The notes below the pieces were generated by a model. The model made no database searches and was not told where the DNA came from. It saw only the letters and a program-made list of their open reading frames with translations. Shown piece by piece: positions 28,190 through 37,049 of a DNA stretch of 64,000 bases. This stretch comes from Paraeggerthella hongkongensis (GTDB lineage Bacteria > Actinomycetota > Coriobacteriia > Coriobacteriales > Eggerthellaceae), in assembly GCF_003340345.1 (NCBI RefSeq), contig NZ_PPTQ01000010.1, positions 1-64,000 on the forward strand. Reading direction: 5' to 3'. The stretch's first letter is position 1; each line of letters starts with the position of its first letter. The position numbers were made by a program, and so were the translations under genes.

Positions 28190-28226
28190 GGATCTCTGCT
28201 TGCTTGGTGGAGATCCTTTTCTTTTA
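28190..28226 (+). terminator. Terminator between nagB and nagA
   Basis: GGATCTC/GAGATCC (28190-28196 and 28210-28216) is followed by TTTTCTTTT. Confidence 0.75.
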
Positions 28227-28269
28227 CCCCGCGGGTGCGAGAATGGGCGAAAACGGAAAGGATGAAGCT

Positions 28270-29388
28270 ATGATCATAACGGGAGGAAAGGTATTCGACG
28301 GGGCTGGGTTCGTCGAACGCGAGGTTGCCGTGGTCGGCGAGCGATTCGCAGACGCTGCCGCTGGCGATGCTTCGGTTGTCGATGCGACGGGCTGCTACGT
28401 GATCCCCGGTTTGGTGGACGTGCATTTCCACGGATGCAAGGGCCACGACTTCTGCGAAGGGACCGAGGAGGCTTTCGACGTTCTGGCGCGCTACGAGGCC
28501 TCGCGCGGCGTAACGGCCATCTGTCCTGCCACGATGACGTACCCGGAAGAGGTGCTGGCTCCCGTGATGGACTGCGCCGCCGCGTACGAGGCGAAGCCCG
28601 ATGGCGCGGCGCTTGTGGGCATCAACATGGAGGGCCCGTACATCTCTCCGGGCAATATCGGCGCGCAGAATCCGGCGTACCTGCATGGACCCGATGTCGC
28701 TATGTTCGGGCGCTTGCAGGATCGTTCGGGCGGTCTGATCAAGCTGGTGGACGTAGCCCCCGAGGTTCCCGGGGCTTTGGAGTTCATCGAGGCGACGGCT
28801 CCGTCGGTGCGCGTGTCGATCGCTCACACGAAAGCGGATTACGAAGTTGCGCGCGCGGCTATCGAGGCGGGCGCGCGTCACATGACGCACCTATGCAACG
28901 CTATGCCCTCGCTGCATCATCGCGAACCGGGTCCCATCGCTGCGGCGTTCGACTGCCCGGACGTGACGCCCGAGCTGATTGCCGACGGCGTGCATATCCA
29001 TCCCGCTATGGTGCGCTTGCTGTTCGCTGCGTTCGGGGACGATCGCATGATCCTGATCAGCGACTCCATGATGGCCGCGGGCATGCCGGACGGCACGTAC
29101 ACCCTGGGGGGCCAGGACGTTACCGTGCGCGGCAACCGCGCTACGCTTGCCGACGGAACGATTGCGGGATCGAATACCGATCTTATGAGCTGCGTTCGCG
29201 TGGCGGTGAAGGACATGGGCGTATCGTTGGCAAGCGCGGTGAAGGCGGCTTCGGTCAATCCGGCGCGTGCTATCGGCATCGATGACGAGCGAGGCGGCAT
29301 TCAGCCGGGAAAGATCGCCGACGCCGTTGTGCTCGACGAAGATCTCAATGTTCGTCACGTCGTGCTGCGGGGCCGCCTGCTTTCGTAG
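28270..29388 (+). CDS. nagA: N-acetylglucosamine-6-phosphate deacetylase
   Basis: NagA removes acetate from GlcNAc-6-phosphate, the step before NagB. The 372-aa amidohydrolase has the metal-binding HFH at residues 52-54, NMEGPYISP, the histidines in HTKADYE and HLCNAMPSLHHREPG, and the catalytic aspartate in ISDSMMAAG. The start MIITGGKVFDG at 28270 follows GGAAAGGA. With nanA, nanK and nanE at 35-38 kb it completes sialic acid breakdown. Confidence 0.95.
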   Translation: MIITGGKVFDGAGFVEREVAVVGERFADAAAGDASVVDATGCYVIPGLVDVHFHGCKGHDFCEGTEEAFDVLARYEASRGVTAICPATMTYPEEVLAPVMDCAAAYEAKPDGAALVGINMEGPYISPGNIGAQNPAYLHGPDVAMFGRLQDRSGGLIKLVDVAPEVPGALEFIEATAPSVRVSIAHTKADYEVARAAIEAGARHMTHLCNAMPSLHHREPGPIAAAFDCPDVTPELIADGVHIHPAMVRLLFAAFGDDRMILISDSMMAAGMPDGTYTLGGQDVTVRGNRATLADGTIAGSNTDLMSCVRVAVKDMGVSLASAVKAASVNPARAIGIDDERGGIQPGKIADAVVLDEDLNVRHVVLRGRLLS

Positions 29389-29547
29389 AGCGGCCAAGGC
29401 GGGGCTGGCGAGGCGGACGGCAGCCGATGAGGCTGCGGCGGTGGGGCGGAGCGCGCGAGGCGAGCGCGTCGGCCCGTTTCCAGGTCTCGCCCCGCCCTGC
29501 CTGCCGCCGCCCCCTGTCTGGCCAAGTTCGACCGGGCCTCGCGAGAT

Positions 29548-30504
29548 CTAGCCGATCACCTCGGCCGAGGGAATGTGCTGGCGGTAGAGCTCGTAGAACG
29601 TGCGGGAGTCGAGCGCGTCGATGAACGATTGGCTGACGGTGAGGCAGGCATCCGCGTCGTCTTGAGTCGACGCGTGCTCGAGCGACTGCTGCGGACATAC
29701 TACAAGGTCGCCGTTGGCCGCGTAGAAGTCGAGCAGTTCCTCGGATAGCAACTCGCGGCATACGCGGCGCGCAACGCTCTCTTCGACTGACGTGCGCGCG
29801 CAAAAGTACGATGGCAGCAATACGGGTCCCTCGTGCGACGCTTCGAAGAACGAGTCGGTCCCGTCAGCCCGCAAGGCGTACAGCGAGGGGACCAAGGCGA
29901 AATCCGCTTCTTTGGTGCGGGCGGCCTTGAACGCTCCGATGGGCATCGCAGTAACGGTGCAGCGTTGCAGCAGCTCTTCCGCAACGGCCTTGCCGTAGCG
30001 CTCCCATACGGATTTCACCAGGATCTTTCCAGCCGAGTTGTCGATTCCCCCGAACGCTACGCGCGCGTTGCGAACCAGGGTGGGCAGAGGATCGTTCGGG
30101 ATGGGCGATCCGCCGTACAGCACAAGCGGAATGGCAACTACGGGAAGCAGCTGGTCGGTGCGCTTTACAGCCTGCACGACGGCAGTGCTTTTGAGCGGGA
30201 GCCAGGTTGCGCAGTCGTGCAGAGGCCCCAGCGCATCGAACACCTTTGCGCACTCGAACACCTCCAGATCGGCCGACACGATAAGGTCGGGCATCTGCGC
30301 TCCGTCGCGTGCGAGGTAGGCGGCCATGTGCTCGTCGTATCCAAGTCCGAAAAAACGCACGACCAGATGTATGCCTTCGCTTCGCAGGCGTTCTTGCAGG
30401 TTCGCAAGGTAGGCTTTCTCGAAGTTGTGCAGAATGCAGATGTGGTTCCAGTACAGCGTAACGGTTACGGGCTCTTTGCTGGAGCGTTCGTTCGATTCGT
30501 TCAT
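29548..30504 (-). CDS. Solute-binding-fold protein without signal peptide
   Basis: The 318-aa protein resembles a type II periplasmic binding protein, with alternating alpha/beta pattern and segments such as MPDLIVSADLEVFE and LPVVAIPLVLYGG. It has no signal peptide or lipobox and begins MNESNERSSKEPVTVTLYWN, so it should stay in the cytosol. It is the third gene of a coupled operon behind the soluble ABC ATPase (ATGA overlap). It has a good AGGAG site 10 nt upstream. Ligand and role are unknown. A metal or cofactor donor is one possibility, based only on the neighbouring GTPase. Confidence 0.6.
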   Translation of the reverse strand: MNESNERSSKEPVTVTLYWNHICILHNFEKAYLANLQERLRSEGIHLVVRFFGLGYDEHMAAYLARDGAQMPDLIVSADLEVFECAKVFDALGPLHDCATWLPLKSTAVVQAVKRTDQLLPVVAIPLVLYGGSPIPNDPLPTLVRNARVAFGGIDNSAGKILVKSVWERYGKAVAEELLQRCTVTAMPIGAFKAARTKEADFALVPSLYALRADGTDSFFEASHEGPVLLPSYFCARTSVEESVARRVCRELLSEELLDFYAANGDLVVCPQQSLEHASTQDDADACLTVSQSFIDALDSRTFYELYRQHIPSAEVIG

Positions 30505-31244
30505 GCGAGTGCTTCTCCTGTTCTCAGGGCGCTTTGGAGCGCCTTGGTTTGACGGTAGGCTTGATGAAGGCGGGCCTCCAGCTGCTCTTCGGCAGTTGTG
30601 CGGGTGCGGACGCAAGAGACGGCTCCACCCGCCATGACGATGCGCGTATCGGCCAGAAGCGCCGTATGCGGGTCATGCGTGACCACCAGCACGAGCTTGC
30701 GCGCATCAAGGAGGGCTTCGAACGCCGCCTCCTTGTCGATTCCTGCATTCTCTATCTCGTCGACCAGGACGACGGGGCTGTTGCAAACAAGCGCGATGTC
30801 GGCAATCATGAGCGCTCTGGTTTGTCCGCCTGATAGCAGGTTGAGGTTGCAGGCGGCGTCGATGCGCTCGGGCGTAATGCGGTTTGCCAGCTCGAGCACT
30901 TCGGGCGCGCTTGCGCTTGAGGCGCGACAGGCGCGATGCAGCTCGATGAACTGGTCAACGGAAACGTCCAAGACGAAGCGCATGTTTTGGCTCAGATGCG
31001 CAATGAGCGATCCGGAGTAGGAGCGACGTTGCTCTTTTCGAGGGGCGTCGCCGTCTACAAGGACGCTTCGCTTGGTGGGGGAGTCTCCTTGGACAAGCTG
31101 TTCGATGTCCTTGATGAAGCGGGTTTTGCCCGATCCGGTGTTGCCGACGATGGCGTACAGCCCGCCTGTGTGCAATTCGATGCGGTCGAACCGTTCGGGC
31201 TTTTCGTGCTTGTCGGTTCCGGGAAGCACGGTTATCTCATGCAT
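30501..31244 (-). CDS. Solo ABC-type ATPase
   Basis: This 247-aa ATPase has Walker A GNTGSGKT (34-41), Q-loop Q86, an altered but recognisable signature LSGGQTRALMI (137-147), Walker B VVLVDE (158-163) and H190. No permease gene is in its operon, and both neighbours are soluble. It may therefore power assembly or conformational work, not transport. It could instead pair with the permease at 33970, but that already has its own ATPase. It overlaps the GTPase gene by 13 nt and the next gene by ATGA. Confidence 0.75.
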   Translation of the reverse strand: MHEITVLPGTDKHEKPERFDRIELHTGGLYAIVGNTGSGKTRFIKDIEQLVQGDSPTKRSVLVDGDAPRKEQRRSYSGSLIAHLSQNMRFVLDVSVDQFIELHRACRASSASAPEVLELANRITPERIDAACNLNLLSGGQTRALMIADIALVCNSPVVLVDEIENAGIDKEAAFEALLDARKLVLVVTHDPHTALLADTRIVMAGGAVSCVRTRTTAEEQLEARLHQAYRQTKALQSALRTGEALA

Positions 31245-32008
31245 GGACTGCCGCCTTCCTGGTAAGCGGCCAGCGGCGCTCTTTGGCATGACGCGCTTTT
31301 GCCCGATGCCGCCGGTTGGTCTTCGAAGGTCATTTTGCCCACGATGCCCTGTTGAAACGCCGATCCCACCCGGCGTTCTCCCACGCAATACGAGCAAACT
31401 CCGGACGGCATCGTGTGGCGCAGCGTGTCTCCCTCAAGCGTTGGCGGAGGTGCTTGCTCCATGATCCAGTCGCACAATTCGTCGACTCCGTAGCCGGCAA
31501 GCCCGTCGATGGCGAACACGGCGGCATGCGGATTGATGCGCGCGATGTTCGCGCAGACGATCTCCCGCTCTGCCTGGGACACCATGTCGGTTTTCGACAC
31601 CACGACGAAGTCCGCCTGCGTAAGCATGGGCCCTAGATGCTCGGGCGCCTTGCAGCTGGCCGTCCCGTCCACCACGCATCCTGCCAACATGTTTCGAGTG
31701 GCAGGGGAGCAGCGGTGGCAAAGGCCGGCGGTTTCTATGAGCAGGCATGAAGCGTTTTGGTTGCGCGACCACTCCCAGAGGTCGGCAAGGTTGGAGACCA
31801 GAAAATGGTCGGGGCATATATCGCCGCTGATTCCCGATACAGCAGGCAAGCCGAGTCCTGCGAACACGTGACGGTCTTCATCCGATATGCAATCGATCTT
31901 GCACAGGGCGGGCGGACAGCCCCGTTGCGCCAACGTGGGCGCCGCCCATCGAAGAACGGCGGTTTTTCCGACTGCCGATGATCCGCTGAACAGAACTACC
32001 TTGTCCAT
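31232..32008 (-). CDS. HypB/UreG-like metallochaperone GTPase
   Basis: The 258-aa protein is a SIMIBI-class GTPase related in layout to the nickel-insertion GTPases HypB and UreG. It has Walker A GSSAVGKT (residues 9-16) and the guanine motif SKTD (138-141) in place of NKxD. Cysteine pairs are many: C36/C40, C97-x2-C100 and C205-x2-C208. These suggest metal binding or transfer. It starts with ATG after GGGAGG and is the first gene of its operon. The target enzyme is not encoded nearby. Confidence 0.72.
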   Translation of the reverse strand: MDKVVLFSGSSAVGKTAVLRWAAPTLAQRGCPPALCKIDCISDEDRHVFAGLGLPAVSGISGDICPDHFLVSNLADLWEWSRNQNASCLLIETAGLCHRCSPATRNMLAGCVVDGTASCKAPEHLGPMLTQADFVVVSKTDMVSQAEREIVCANIARINPHAAVFAIDGLAGYGVDELCDWIMEQAPPPTLEGDTLRHTMPSGVCSYCVGERRVGSAFQQGIVGKMTFEDQPAASGKSASCQRAPLAAYQEGGSPCMR

Positions 32009-32123
32009 GCATCCTCCCGTCTTTCATTGCTCGGTTTCGGTCTAAGGCGCAACGCTTGCGCTCTACGATGGCGGTTTCCTCCAAGATCGTCAGTATCAAG
32101 TGAGACGCTTTCGCTAAAAAAGT

Positions 32124-32153
32124 TTTCCAAAGTTAACTATTTTGTGGTGTAAT
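32124..32153 (+). promoter_or_regulatory. Putative promoter of the Crp/Fnr gene
   Basis: TTTCCA at 32124-32129 and TGTAAT at 32148-32153 with an 18-bp spacer form a weak promoter. The spacer holds the palindrome AGTTAACT at 32131-32138, a possible operator. The 197-nt divergent region 32009-32205 must also drive the GTPase operon. Confidence 0.4.
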
Positions 32154-32205
32154 GAGCCTTGGTAGGTGCCGTTTTGCTGAACGTCGGAAGGAGGTGAGTC
32201 ATACG

Positions 32206-32826
32206 GTGGCTGACATTGCGAAAGCGCTGGAGCACTCCGAGCTGTTGCGCGATGTTCGAATCGATCCGCAGCGCGTGCGTGCGAAACGGTTGCGCACCGG
32301 CCAGATGGTGGTTGATCGAGCGGGCGACGTTTCCTGCGTCGGATTGGTCCTGCGAGGCGTGATCGACGTGTACAGCGTTGCGTTCGACGGGTGCGAAATC
32401 AGACTGTCTTCCCTGTACGAAGGGGAGATGTTCGGAATATGCAATCTGTTTGCCCCTAACGACTTGACAACGGTGCTGCGCAGCCGCAAAGGCTCGGACG
32501 TGCTGTTCATTCCCAAAGAGTACTTGATCGAATTGATGAACAACGACGGCGATCTGATGTCACGCTACCTGGTGCTCTGCAACAGCAAGATTCAGTTCCT
32601 TTTGCGCCGCATCGAAGAGCTGACCATGCAGACGTCGCGCATGAAGCTGCTGAGTTATCTGCGCGATCGCGCGACATGCGACGGACTGGTCATGTTTGAG
32701 GGAACTCGCGAAGAAATGGCTCGTTATCTGGGAATAAGCAGAGCGACGCTCTTTCGCGAAATCGCTCACCTGAAACGCGAGGGAAGCGTGGTTTCCCGCG
32801 GAAACGATCTGTACGTGCGAACGTGA
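32206..32826 (+). CDS. Crp/Fnr-family transcription regulator
   Basis: The 206-aa protein has a cyclic-nucleotide-binding-like beta barrel (about 20-125), a dimer helix and a winged HTH with TREEMARYLGISRATLFREI. No N-terminal Fe-S cysteine cluster as in FNR is seen. The start is GTG at 32206 after a strong AAGGAGGTGA. The position, between a divergent GTPase operon and an ABC importer, suggests it controls one or both. The effector is unknown. Confidence 0.85.
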   Translation: MADIAKALEHSELLRDVRIDPQRVRAKRLRTGQMVVDRAGDVSCVGLVLRGVIDVYSVAFDGCEIRLSSLYEGEMFGICNLFAPNDLTTVLRSRKGSDVLFIPKEYLIELMNNDGDLMSRYLVLCNSKIQFLLRRIEELTMQTSRMKLLSYLRDRATCDGLVMFEGTREEMARYLGISRATLFREIAHLKREGSVVSRGNDLYVRT

Positions 32827-32919
32827 GGTGCAGCCATGCGCGAACTTCCCTTGGCGCGCGGTCGTTCAGGTGATTCCATAGGCGCTTTCGAATCGGAAAA
32901 ACAAGAGAAAGAGGTTTTC

Positions 32920-33960
32920 ATGGTACTGAAGAAGGTTTGGGCGTTTGCGGCCGCTATGGCCCTGAGCGCCTTTATGCTGGCAAGCTGCGCTTCGGGCGGC
33001 GCCTCCGCGCCCTCGGCGGGAACCGAAGAAGGCGCTTCTGCGGAAGCAGCTGCTCCGGTTGACGTGCGCGCGGTTGCGCTGAAGGGCCCCACGGCTATGG
33101 GCTTGGTGAAGTTCATGGACCAGGTTGACAAAAGCGAGGCGACCGACAACAACTATTCGTTCGATATCGCTGCGTCGGTTGACGAGGTAGTTCCCAAGAT
33201 AGCCAAGGGCGAGGTCGACATCGCAGCCGTGCCCGCGAACCTGGCATCGGTTCTGTACAACAACACCAACGGCGAGGTGCGAGTTCTGGCCATCAATACG
33301 CTGGGCATCCTGTACATCTGCGAAACCGGAAACTCCGTGCAGACCGCAGCCGATCTGAAGGGCAAGACCATTTACGCCGCGGGCAAGGGCGCAACGCCGG
33401 AGTACGCTCTTTCCTATATCCTGGAAAGCAATGGGCTTGTGCCTGGTCAAGATGTGACCATCGAATGGAAGAGCGAGCATGCCGAATGCATCGCAGCTAT
33501 GGCTCAGAACCCCGATGCTATCGCCATGCTTCCCCAGCCCTTTGTGGCGGCGGCCCAGGCGAAGAACGCCGACATTCGCGTTGCGCTTGACCTGACCAAG
33601 GAATGGGACGCGCTGCAAAAAGATGCAAGCGCCCCGAGCGCGCTGGTAACCGGCGTAGCGGTTGCGCGTGCGTCGTTCATCGAGGAGAACCCCCAGGCGG
33701 TGCAGGCGTTCATGGAGCATTACCGCGAGTCGGTTGATTTCGTCAACGCCAACGTCGACCAGGCCGCCGCTTTGGTGGGATCGTACGACATCGTCCCCGA
33801 GGGCGTTGCGAAGAAGGCTTTGCCGGGGTGCAACATCGTGTTTTTGAGCGGCTCCGACATGAAGGACAAGCTGTCCGGCTACCTGAACGTGCTGTCCCAG
33901 CAAAACCCCCAGTCGGTTGGCGGCTCGCTTCCCGCTGACGACTTCTACTACGGGGCGTAA
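32920..33960 (+). CDS. NitT/TauT-type ABC substrate-binding lipoprotein
   Basis: The 346-aa protein is an extracytoplasmic solute receptor of the NitT/TauT type. The signal peptide MVLKKVWAFAAAMALSAFML ends in LASC, with the lipidated cysteine at residue 23. The binding domain includes VDIAAVPANLASVLYN. The start at 32920 follows GAAAGAGG; an upstream in-frame ATG at 32836 adds a hydrophilic extension before the signal and is unlikely. Permease and ATPase follow. The ligand is unknown. Confidence 0.85.
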   Translation: MVLKKVWAFAAAMALSAFMLASCASGGASAPSAGTEEGASAEAAAPVDVRAVALKGPTAMGLVKFMDQVDKSEATDNNYSFDIAASVDEVVPKIAKGEVDIAAVPANLASVLYNNTNGEVRVLAINTLGILYICETGNSVQTAADLKGKTIYAAGKGATPEYALSYILESNGLVPGQDVTIEWKSEHAECIAAMAQNPDAIAMLPQPFVAAAQAKNADIRVALDLTKEWDALQKDASAPSALVTGVAVARASFIEENPQAVQAFMEHYRESVDFVNANVDQAAALVGSYDIVPEGVAKKALPGCNIVFLSGSDMKDKLSGYLNVLSQQNPQSVGGSLPADDFYYGA

Positions 33961-33969
33961 GGGGCTTAC

Positions 33970-34722
33970 GTGACGGGCAAAGCGCTCGGTATCGTATTCC
34001 CGGTGGCGTTTTGGCTGATCGTGTGGCAAGTTGCCAGCATGGCGATAGCCCAGGAGGTGCTGTTAGTGTCTCCTGTGGCTGTTGCCATGCGTTTGGCGGA
34101 GCTGGTGCAGACCGTGGATTTCTGGGGCTCGATAGCCGTATCCCTTTCTCGTATTGCCGTAGGGTTTTTGCTGGCTATGGTGCTGGGCACCTTGCTGGCG
34201 GCGCTGTCCTCCCGCTTTCAGTGGGTGCGTCGCTTGCTGGCGCCGCTTGTGCAGGCCGTCAAGGCCGTGCCTGTGGCTTCGTTCGTCATCCTGGTGCTCA
34301 TTTGGGTGTCATCTGCCAACCTGTCGATCGTTATCTCGTTTCTGATGGTGTTTCCCCTGGTGTACGCTAATGTTCTGGAGGGTATCCGGCAGGTTGATCC
34401 GCAGCTTTTGGAAATGGCCCAGGTGTTTGACCTAAGCCCTCTTGCACGGTTGCGCTACCTGTACTGCTCTCAAGTGCTGCCGTACTTTCAGGCAGCAAGC
34501 TCGCTTGCTCTTGGCATGTGTTGGAAGGCGGGTATTGCCGCAGAGGTCATCGGGCTTCCCAGTTTCTCCATCGGCGAGCGTCTCTACGATGCGAAAGTCT
34601 ACCTGAACACCCCTGATCTGTTCGCATGGACGGTTGTCATCGTCCTCATCAGCCTGGTGTTCGAGCGGTCGTTCGCGAAGCTGCTTGCACAGGCCGTGGC
34701 GAAGGTGGAGGAGATGCGATGA
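33970..34722 (+). CDS. ABC importer permease
   Basis: This 250-aa permease has six membrane helices and the cytosolic coupling segment DPQLLEMAQVFDLSPLARLR, matching the EAA loop of the SsuC/TauC class. The start is GTG at 33970, 9 nt after the binding-protein gene, behind AAGGGG. Its stop overlaps the ATPase start (ATGA). Confidence 0.88.
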   Translation: MTGKALGIVFPVAFWLIVWQVASMAIAQEVLLVSPVAVAMRLAELVQTVDFWGSIAVSLSRIAVGFLLAMVLGTLLAALSSRFQWVRRLLAPLVQAVKAVPVASFVILVLIWVSSANLSIVISFLMVFPLVYANVLEGIRQVDPQLLEMAQVFDLSPLARLRYLYCSQVLPYFQAASSLALGMCWKAGIAAEVIGLPSFSIGERLYDAKVYLNTPDLFAWTVVIVLISLVFERSFAKLLAQAVAKVEEMR

Positions 34723-35333
34723 GGTTTGTCGACGTGACGAAGTCCTATGGGAACACCGTTGTCATGCAAGGATTTTCGGCGGATCTTCAAGACGGTGCGG
34801 TTCACTGTATTCTAGGGCCGTCGGGGTGCGGGAAAACCACCTTTCTCAGGTTGGTGCTTGGGCTTGAGCAACCCGATCAAGGGCTTGTCGAGAAGGCGGA
34901 CGATGCTCGATGCGTTGCCGTGTTCCAAGAGGACAGGCTCTGTGAAAACCTCAGCATTTCCGCGAACATACGCTTGCCGCACGGACGGCTTGATCCGCAG
35001 GCGCGGGAGGTGCTGCGTTTCGATATGGAACGTTTGCTGGACAAGGTGGGCTTGGCCGGATTGGCTGGACGTCCGGTGCATGCGCTTTCGGGCGGCATGA
35101 AAAGACGGGTCGCTTTGCTGCGAGCCGTCATGGCGCCAAGCAGCGTTATCGTGTTCGACGAGCCCCTTAAGGGCCTTGACGGCGAAACGAAGCGCCGCGT
35201 TATGGAAGTTCTCGAACCCTTGCTCGAAGCAAAGACCGTGCTTTGGGTGACGCATGATCCGGCTGATCAGGCGTACTTCGAATCCCCTTACGTATGGACC
35301 ATGTCTTCCGGAGCCTTGCGAAGGCGAGGGTGA
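34719..35333 (+). CDS. ABC importer ATPase
   Basis: The 204-aa ATPase of the importer has Walker A GPSGCGKT (33-40), VFQED at the Q-loop, signature LSGGMKRRVALLRA, Walker B VIVFDEP and VTHD. It is a little short for the SsuB/TauB class (usually about 250 aa), lacking the C-terminal extension. It overlaps the permease gene by 4 nt. Confidence 0.88.
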   Translation: MRFVDVTKSYGNTVVMQGFSADLQDGAVHCILGPSGCGKTTFLRLVLGLEQPDQGLVEKADDARCVAVFQEDRLCENLSISANIRLPHGRLDPQAREVLRFDMERLLDKVGLAGLAGRPVHALSGGMKRRVALLRAVMAPSSVIVFDEPLKGLDGETKRRVMEVLEPLLEAKTVLWVTHDPADQAYFESPYVWTMSSGALRRRG

Positions 35334-35368
35334 AACGAAACGGGAAGAAAGCGGTGAAGGGGGAGTGA

Positions 35369-35412
35369 AACGAAATGGGGAGCAGGGCCGTTGCCGTGCT
35401 CCCCATTTCGTT
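35369..35412. terminator. Bidirectional terminator-like hairpin
   Basis: A perfect 16-bp stem AACGAAATGGGGAGCA/TGCTCCCCATTTCGTT (35369-35384 and 35397-35412) lies between the convergent ABC operon and nanE. It could serve both strands. A related string GTGAAACGAAA occurs just before at 35330-35340. Confidence 0.75.
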
Positions 35413-35419
35413 AAGCGGT

Positions 35420-36094
35420 TTACGCGATTGCGTTCGCGAACCAGGTGGTGATGCTTGTCGGGTGCGTGATGGCGGTCCCGACGACGATGGCGAACGCTCC
35501 GGCGTCCATGGCTGCCTTCGCGTCGTCGGTGGTGTGGATGCGGCCTTCGCAGAACACCGGCACGTCGCCTGCCGCGGCAACGGCTTCCTTCAGGAAGTCC
35601 AGATCGGGGCCGTCGGTTTTCGCGAGGCCTCCCGGCACGTATCCGGCAAGCGTGGTGGATACGATGTCACAGCCCGCTTCGAGCGCGCGATGGACGTCTG
35701 CCATGCAGGAGCAATCGGCCATGACCAGCGTTTCCCCGCGCAGGGCTTCGACGGTTTCCTTGAACGTGCGGCCGTCGGGGCGCGGTCGATCGGTTGCGTC
35801 AAGGGCAACCACGTCGGATCCGGCGCTTATGCAGGCGCGCGCATGGCGCAACGTGGGCGTGATGTAGACGCCTTCGTGCCCCTCTTTCCACAGGCCGATC
35901 ACGGGGATCTCGACTCGTCCCTTGATAGCCGCGATGTCGGACAGGCCCTGGCAGCGGATAGCGGCCGCACCGCCCAGTTCGGCGGCGCGGGCGATCTGGG
36001 CCATGGTTTCGGGGTGGCGCATAGGCTCGCCCATATATGCCTGGCAGCTTACGATGAGCTTGCCGCGAAGCGATTCGATAAGCGGATTGATCAC
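35420..36094 (-). CDS. nanE: N-acetylmannosamine-6-phosphate 2-epimerase
   Basis: NanE converts ManNAc-6-phosphate to GlcNAc-6-phosphate. The 224-aa TIM-barrel protein begins LIVSCQAYMGEPMRHPE after a short lead and includes the phosphate-binding FCEGRIHT and VVGTAITHP. The start is GTG, overlapping the nanK stop (GTGA). It is the last gene of the nan operon. Confidence 0.93.
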   Translation of the reverse strand: MINPLIESLRGKLIVSCQAYMGEPMRHPETMAQIARAAELGGAAAIRCQGLSDIAAIKGRVEIPVIGLWKEGHEGVYITPTLRHARACISAGSDVVALDATDRPRPDGRTFKETVEALRGETLVMADCSCMADVHRALEAGCDIVSTTLAGYVPGGLAKTDGPDLDFLKEAVAAAGDVPVFCEGRIHTTDDAKAAMDAGAFAIVVGTAITHPTSITTWFANAIA

Positions 36095-37041
36095 AAACGT
36101 CCTTTCAAGGTGTCCAGCAGGTACTCGGCCGCCCCGATAAGGGGCGCGTTGTCTTTGAGCGTTGCGTCAACGATGGGCAAGGCATGCATCACGGCGGGGG
36201 CCTGTCGCTCGAACGCCGCTTGCACGGCGGCGCGCCACGCGGGCCCGGCGTTGCAGACCGACCCCGAAAGCACCACCAGCTCGGGGTCGAGCAGGTCCGT
36301 CCAGGTGGCGATAGCTTCTCCCAAGGCCGAACCCGCTTCTTCGATGATGCGGCGGGCAAGCTCTTCTCCCTGCAAGGCGCGCTGCGCGATCTCGCCGCCG
36401 GTCACGGGGTCTCCTCCCGCAGCTGCATAGCGGCGCTCGATGCCGCTGCCAGCGGCAATCGATTCCAAATCGCTGGCGTTTCCGCAGGTACGTGGCTCGC
36501 CCGAAGCGTCGGGGCAGGGGGTGCGTCCCAGTTCGCCGGCGAATCCGTGGGCGCCCAGCAGCACGCGCCCATGAGCGACGATGCCGCCGCCCAAGCCGGT
36601 TCCTGCGGCAACCACCAAGCAGGTTTGGGCTCCCCGGGCCGCCCCCCAACGCGCTTCGCCCAAGGCGTGCGCTTTCACATCGTTGAGGACCGCCGTGGGA
36701 AGACCGTGAGCGTGCGCAAGGCGGTCGGCGACGGGCTGTCCGGTCCAGCCGGGCATAAGCTCGTTGGCGTAAGCGATGGATCCGGTGTGCGCATCCACGC
36801 ATCCGGCCGTGCCCACGCCAATGCCCGCAACGGGCCCTGCGGCGCTGGCCAGCACATCGCCGACCAGGTCGCAGAGCGTGTCGAGCACCGCGACGCCTCC
36901 GCGGGCCGCGTTCGTTGGCACGCTGCGGCGTCTTTCGATGACGGGTTCGGCGGCAGGGGAGCTGTAATGTGCAAGCGCCCCTGCCATTTTCGTGCCGCCG
37001 ACGTCGACGACGGCTACGGTGCACGGATACTCGACGTTCAT
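36091..37041 (-). CDS. nanK: ROK-family N-acetylmannosamine kinase
   Basis: NanK phosphorylates ManNAc. The 316-aa ROK protein has the phosphate motif VDVGGTKMAG and AGTGLGGGIV. The family's zinc motif CxCGxxGCxE is degenerate here, reading RTCGNASDLES, and the preceding conserved histidine is phenylalanine (HGFAGELG). It may thus lack zinc. The start MNVEYPC at 37041 follows nanA by 8 nt. Assignment rests on fold and on the nanA and nanE neighbours; a generic sugar kinase is the alternative. Confidence 0.83.
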   Translation of the reverse strand: MNVEYPCTVAVVDVGGTKMAGALAHYSSPAAEPVIERRRSVPTNAARGGVAVLDTLCDLVGDVLASAAGPVAGIGVGTAGCVDAHTGSIAYANELMPGWTGQPVADRLAHAHGLPTAVLNDVKAHALGEARWGAARGAQTCLVVAAGTGLGGGIVAHGRVLLGAHGFAGELGRTPCPDASGEPRTCGNASDLESIAAGSGIERRYAAAGGDPVTGGEIAQRALQGEELARRIIEEAGSALGEAIATWTDLLDPELVVLSGSVCNAGPAWRAAVQAAFERQAPAVMHALPIVDATLKDNAPLIGAAEYLLDTLKGRL

Positions 37042-37049
37042 GCAGCAGC

